A stretch of DNA of 20,890 nt, from contig QXVZ01015686.1 of NCBI GenBank assembly GCA_008931825.1, forward strand, positions 1 to 20,890, read 5' to 3'. This document shows positions 18,701 through 20,890 of this stretch, one piece after another (position 1 is the first letter of the stretch; each line of letters opens with the position of its first letter). The position numbers and the translations under genes were made by a program. The notes beneath the pieces were generated by a model, which was given only the letters and a program-made list of their open reading frames with translations, was not told the origin of the DNA and ran no database searches. Source of the DNA: Phallusia fumigata (lineage: Eukaryota; Chordata; Ascidiacea; Phlebobranchia; Ascidiidae).

Positions 18701-20554
18701 CCAGTTGTTCAATAACAACTTCTTTTTTTGGAAAAACTGTGACACTAAAGACTAAATTTTTTTGGTAAATTAATTCTGTGATTATTACTACAAATTTGTG
18801 GTGCAACAGAAACTTTAGGCTTGAAAAACACAGTTTTAGATTCACCATTATGTCATTGGTAATTTCGTTTTAACCTTTAGTAGATGCCCCCTTTTTCCTT
18901 TTCTTTGAATTTTGCTTTTCTTCAATAGCTTCGCTGCTTTGAGCTTCAACCTGCAAAGTAATGCCATCTTAAAAGAAAACACCAGGCAATGGACCTGCAA
19001 AACCTTTTTGTATTTTTACTGACAAAAATTTAAATCTTAATGGTTTGAATCTCAAGTCATGTCTTAGTTAATACTTAGAACACATACAAAGTTGAAGACT
19101 ATGCATCAATCTACATACATGTCCGGATTATAGCAGATATTTTAAATAAGTTTCATAACTTATAATCTGTTGAGTAGGTGATGATAAAAAAACTAATAAA
19201 ATCGAATAGCACACCATTGATGCTGATGCCCAATCTGCAAACCTTATGTGCCAAGTACCTCAACTTTTGGGACTTTAGGGTTAAACACAGCAATGCACCA
19301 TAATGACATGCAATCTGTCCAAATTTTTTAAAAAAGTTCTGTCATTGTTCAGTAATTTGCCCCATTTTAGGGGCTAACAGCTTAACTGATGGGCTATGGG
19401 GTCAAATAAAACAATAGGTGCACCATGGGATGTTTTACACACTGTGTAAATTTCAACAAACTCGGATGTCATTTAACTTTTTGATCCATTTTAGGGAGCT
19501 AGTGGGGCAACAGGTGATGCAATAGGGTAAAGCGAATCAAAAAAACAAACTACAATGGCAGTGGCCCAAACTATTGTGTATCAACATTTTATCCAATTCA
19601 GACAAATGACTCCACTAACTCCACCACTGGAGGGGGTTGCATGTCAACCACTATATTTAAATAAGGGCAGATTCGAATCCTTAGGATTTGATATTCTACT
19701 TTGAACATCCCTATCTATGCTGCAACATACTTTAGATTATTCCAACAAGTTTCAACTAACTTGGATAACTTTTTAATTGGGCATAAAATTTAATTTGGAA
19801 GCTGAGTATTTACCGGAACTGGAGTTGGTCTGGTTTGTAACTTAGTTCTAAGGAATGAAGAAACTCTTGATACATCATCTCTTCTGGTGCAGTAAATGAT
19901 TATGGAATCCAGTGATCCAAATCTCTTGCCCATCAAAAGCTGCTCCAGTGACTAATAGAAACAAGAAACACTGGAAGGGAGTCACCATATTCCATTCTAT
20001 ATACACTATGGCCCAACTCAAACAAGAAAATATAAATCTGCATTCACTACATTATTATACATTTAATCCTATAGTTACCCAAACTTTTAAAAACAGGATG
20101 GTTTCCGAAGGCAGAGATCTATGGGTACTCACACATGTAAAGTTGTTAACTACATGTTTTTAAGGTGTACATGTTTTAATGAGTACCATGGATATGTTTA
20201 ATAATTTAACAGATCTAAAAAAGTAACAGATTTAGCTTGGTAACTGCTGGGGTAACATACAAGATTTTGGCTGTTTGAATTGTGATCATGCATTGTTAAT
20301 GTAGGCAAGTAGTATCTGAATATAGCACATTAGAAGCAAAACCTGTATTTGATTGTATGCAAATCTGAATGACAAATTGCCCCATGTCTCCTTATAACCC
20401 AACCTATTACAGTTATGCATTAAAATCATGTCACAAACATTTTTCTGAAAACTGAATGTTACCTCATCTTTGTAGTTATCTCTTGAGACTGATAAAGTAA
20501 GGTTTGGTGGTAAGTCCATCTTTACAATCATACCAGATTCCTTGTCATCAATAC
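6108..20554 (-). CDS. RECQL4: RECQL4 DNA helicase, C-terminal 535 codons in 15 exons (partial gene)
   Basis: RecQ-family 3'-5' DNA helicase of nucleus and mitochondria, acting in replication and repair. Exons in transcript order: 20554-20463, 19951-19814, 18950-18875, 18487-18440, 18271-18133, 17961-17877, 16589-16483, 16401-16322, 9725-9567, 9424-9378, 8965-8884, 8671-8485, 8306-8180, 7804-7744, 6289-6108 (stop TGA 6110-6108). All junctions are GT-AG and the 1610 bases stay in frame throughout. The order of domains matches human RECQL4: helicase lobe 2, cysteine/histidine zinc site, then a C-terminal region ending [19 protein letters not shown] and [16 protein letters not shown]. This covers roughly the last 45% of a protein of about 1,200 residues. 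The N-terminal Sld2-like part and helicase motifs 0-III are beyond the right edge. The first exon uses the only available acceptor (gcactgaaag). Intron 9726-16321 contains a whole gene on the other strand. Confidence 0.96.
6290..7743 (-). other. Last RECQL4 intron
   Basis: This 1.45-kb intron separates the codons for VH and S/GDLEG. It contains a TA-rich, microsatellite-like stretch at about 7098-7165 and a 21-base copy of RECQL4 exon sequence at 7201-7221. I see no gene in it. Confidence 0.8.
7201..7221. repeat. 21-base copy of RECQL4 exon sequence inside an intron
   Basis: cgcttcatccatgcagtaac plus c is identical to 8267-8287, which lies inside the RECQL4 exon 8306-8180 (encoding part of GYCMDEAD). 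Flanking bases do not match. A chance 21-base match within 21 kb is very unlikely. Confidence 0.75.
11397..11448 (+). pseudogene. Duplicate copy of Tctex1 gene exon 1 (probable allele, assembly artefact)
   Basis: The same 52 bases as 12670-12721 with one difference, CTA versus TTA, both leucine. It is followed by donor gtgagt (copy B has gtggg t). The next exon follows only copy B. It most likely represents the other allele rather than a second exon or pseudogene. Confidence 0.8.
12070..12089. repeat. 8-bp stem, 4-base loop hairpin at the edge of a haplotype-specific insertion
   Basis: taactatg, loop ttta, catagtta. It sits at the right border of the roughly 170 bp present in copy B but not in copy A of the 10.5-12.8 kb duplication. 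Confidence 0.5.
12670..15560 (+). CDS. Tctex1-domain protein (dynein light chain Tctex1 family), nested in RECQL4 intron
   Basis: Six exons: 12670-12721, 12803-12864, 13868-13999, 14059-14116, about 14797-14881 (acceptor uncertain) and 15395-15560 (stop TGA). ATG 12670 has an in-frame TGA two codons upstream. The N-terminus starts [17 protein letters not shown], a low-complexity leader. Exon 3 encodes [15 protein letters not shown] then [11 protein letters not shown]. Exon 5 encodes [20 protein letters not shown]. Exon 6 encodes [16 protein letters not shown] and ends [13 protein letters not shown]. These match the start, middle helix and final beta strands of the Tctex1 fold (DYNLT/TCTEX1D proteins, which bind dynein intermediate chains or act in ciliary dyneins). 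With acceptor 14797 the protein has 184 residues, the domain from about residue 59 to the end. It resembles DYNLT2B/4/5-type members with N-terminal extensions; the exact orthologue is unclear. Confidence 0.9.
12865..13867 (+). other. Intron 2 of the Tctex1-domain gene
   Basis: A 1.0-kb intron (donor gtaaga, acceptor ttccacag). It holds two open frames of 108 and 90 codons (12944-13270 and 13261-13533), which match nothing I recognise and are no longer than chance frames elsewhere in the window. It also has a 13-base inverted repeat at 13575-13669. Confidence 0.75.
13575..13669. repeat. 13-base perfect inverted repeat
   Basis: tgtagtgaataca at 13575-13587 and its exact reverse complement at 13657-13669, with a 69-base spacer. 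Flanks pair poorly. It could be the remnant of a small inverted-repeat transposon, or chance structure. Confidence 0.5.
14732..14881 (+). CDS. Tctex1 gene exon 5 with several candidate acceptors
   Basis: The best-looking acceptor (gctccctgcag, exon from 14732) puts the reading frame into a TAG at 14773-14775. Acceptors at 14764, 14776 and 14797 all keep the frame (12 and 21 bases apart) and give proteins of 195, 191 and 184 residues. The last matches the family length best. The donor is gtacgt at 14882. Upstream of 14797 both frames read like coding sequence (VTDKLIQYF, then [11 protein letters not shown]), so a frameshift in this assembly is also possible. Confidence 0.6.
15682..15687 (+). 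promoter_or_regulatory. Poly(A) signal of the Tctex1-domain gene
   Basis: AATAAA on the + strand, 121 bases after the TGA at 15558-15560. It lies inside the RECQL4 intron, so the nested transcript can end before reaching the RECQL4 exon at 16322. Confidence 0.55.
16322..16589 (-). CDS. RECQL4: RECQL4 exons for the RecQ4 zinc-binding region
   Basis: Exons 16589-16483 and 16401-16322 (80-bp intron-like gap between them). The first encodes [12 protein letters not shown], the second continues [18 protein letters not shown]. The CxC and CxxH pairs match the zinc ligands known for the human RECQL4 zinc-binding domain. Only about five residues separate the pairs, where the human protein has about 40. 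The second exon ends DKLDVSKE and splices to [11 protein letters not shown] in the exon at 9725, across the 6.6-kb intron. Confidence 0.94.
16590..17876 (-). other. RECQL4 intron
   Basis: 1.29 kb between the motif VI exon and the zinc-site exon. Donor gtaagt follows LFLDAH; the acceptor is ggcttacag. No recognisable gene or repeat seen. Confidence 0.8.
17877..20554 (-). CDS. RECQL4: RECQL4 exons for helicase lobe 2 (motifs IV-VI)
   Basis: Six exons. 20554-20463 encodes [17 protein letters not shown]. 19951-19814 encodes [19 protein letters not shown] (motif IV). 18950-18875 encodes a charged linker with KKRKKG. 18487-18440 encodes YEADCYHAG, the family's AYHAG segment. 18271-18133 encodes [13 protein letters not shown] and [18 protein letters not shown] (motif V). 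17961-17877 encodes [18 protein letters not shown] (motif VI with its arginines). The catalytic residues expected in this half are present, so the gene looks intact. The lysine-rich linker makes the distance from motif IV to YHAG about 28 residues longer than in human RECQL4. Confidence 0.96.
18951..19813 (-). other. RECQL4 intron with degenerate repeated segments
   Basis: 0.86 kb between the motif IV exon and the lysine-rich exon. Two loosely similar stretches (about 19292-19380 and 19419-19505) share a caccat start, an aaattt block, gtcattt and a ccattttaggg-gcta end. They suggest an old, decayed repeat. No gene seen. Confidence 0.5.
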
Positions 20555-20890
20555 CTTTCAGTGCACATTTCAATATTTTAGAGAGATTTTTTTGTTATTT
20601 GAGAAATGGTGGTAACGAAGCAGTTGATAAAAAATTAATAATTCTTTTACAATATAATTTCAAACAACTTTGAAAAAATCAAAATTAGGCAAACTTTTTT
20701 GAAAGTATTTTTTACAGTTTAGTTAAGATCAGAGGTGTCAACATTTTTTTAAAGTGGGTCAATTTTAATCAGGTAAAGATGCCTGTGAGGCAGCAGCAAG
20801 TTTTCAATAAAAATTTGTACGCAAATACAAGGCTGTACAATGATCTTATCAGCCTTTGGGCATTGTGTTGAGTCAGTACAATGTGCTTTC
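20555..20890 (-). other. RECQL4 intron or unassigned right edge
   Basis: The exon ending at 20554 needs an upstream exon finishing with one base of a split codon. I see no exon resembling the preceding helicase motifs here, so this is inferred to be intron reaching the window edge. Confidence 0.55.

Noticed and set aside
20286..20462. Extension of the RECQL4 exon beyond 20463
   Set aside because: The frame stays open, but GAT GAG is followed by donor gtaaca and the next exon (19951) joins in frame with matching family sequence.

Overview
The window is eukaryotic nuclear DNA from an animal. Its genes are split by GT-AG introns, the intergenic and intronic sequence is AT-rich, AATAAA poly(A) signals follow the stop codons, and every recognisable protein is of animal type. 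Compact genes, short introns and strongly diverged allelic copies suggest a highly heterozygous invertebrate deuterostome. An ascidian such as Ciona would fit, but that species-level guess is inference only.

Four genes are supported. (1) The last two coding exons of a membrane (renal) dipeptidase on the + strand, 821-896 and 1521-1740. (2) A complete, uninterrupted hydroxyacylglutathione hydrolase (glyoxalase II, HAGH) on the - strand, 5198-4350, converging on the dipeptidase. (3) The C-terminal 535 codons of RECQL4 helicase on the - strand, in 15 exons from 20554 down to 6108. They cover the second helicase lobe, the RecQ4-type zinc-binding region and the conserved C-terminal tail. The N-terminal part lies beyond the right edge. 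(4) A six-exon Tctex1-domain (dynein light chain family) gene on the + strand, 12670-15560, lying entirely inside the 6.6-kb RECQL4 intron 9726-16321. It is therefore a nested gene in antisense orientation.

Layout: 1-820 upstream dipeptidase intron; 821-1740 dipeptidase 3' end; 1741-4337 convergent intergenic DNA with a tRNA-derived SINE-like repeat; 4338-5198 HAGH; 5199-6023 spacer; 6024-9725 RECQL4 C-terminal exons; 9726-16321 giant intron with the nested gene; 16322-20554 RECQL4 zinc and helicase exons; 20555-20890 intron or unknown.

The window contains three single N bases (735, 1192, 11533). Each sits exactly between two copies of the same sequence: 103 bp identical, 111/112 bp with a few differences, and 994/1265 bp with substitutions and indels. 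This is the signature of overlapping contig ends, often from different haplotypes, joined without merging. The largest case duplicates exon 1 of the Tctex1 gene. The genes share no obvious pathway: HAGH detoxifies methylglyoxal adducts, RECQL4 acts in DNA replication and repair, Tctex1 proteins serve dynein motors and cilia, and the dipeptidase cleaves dipeptides extracellularly. I found no CRISPR array, rRNA, convincing functional tRNA or prokaryotic system.
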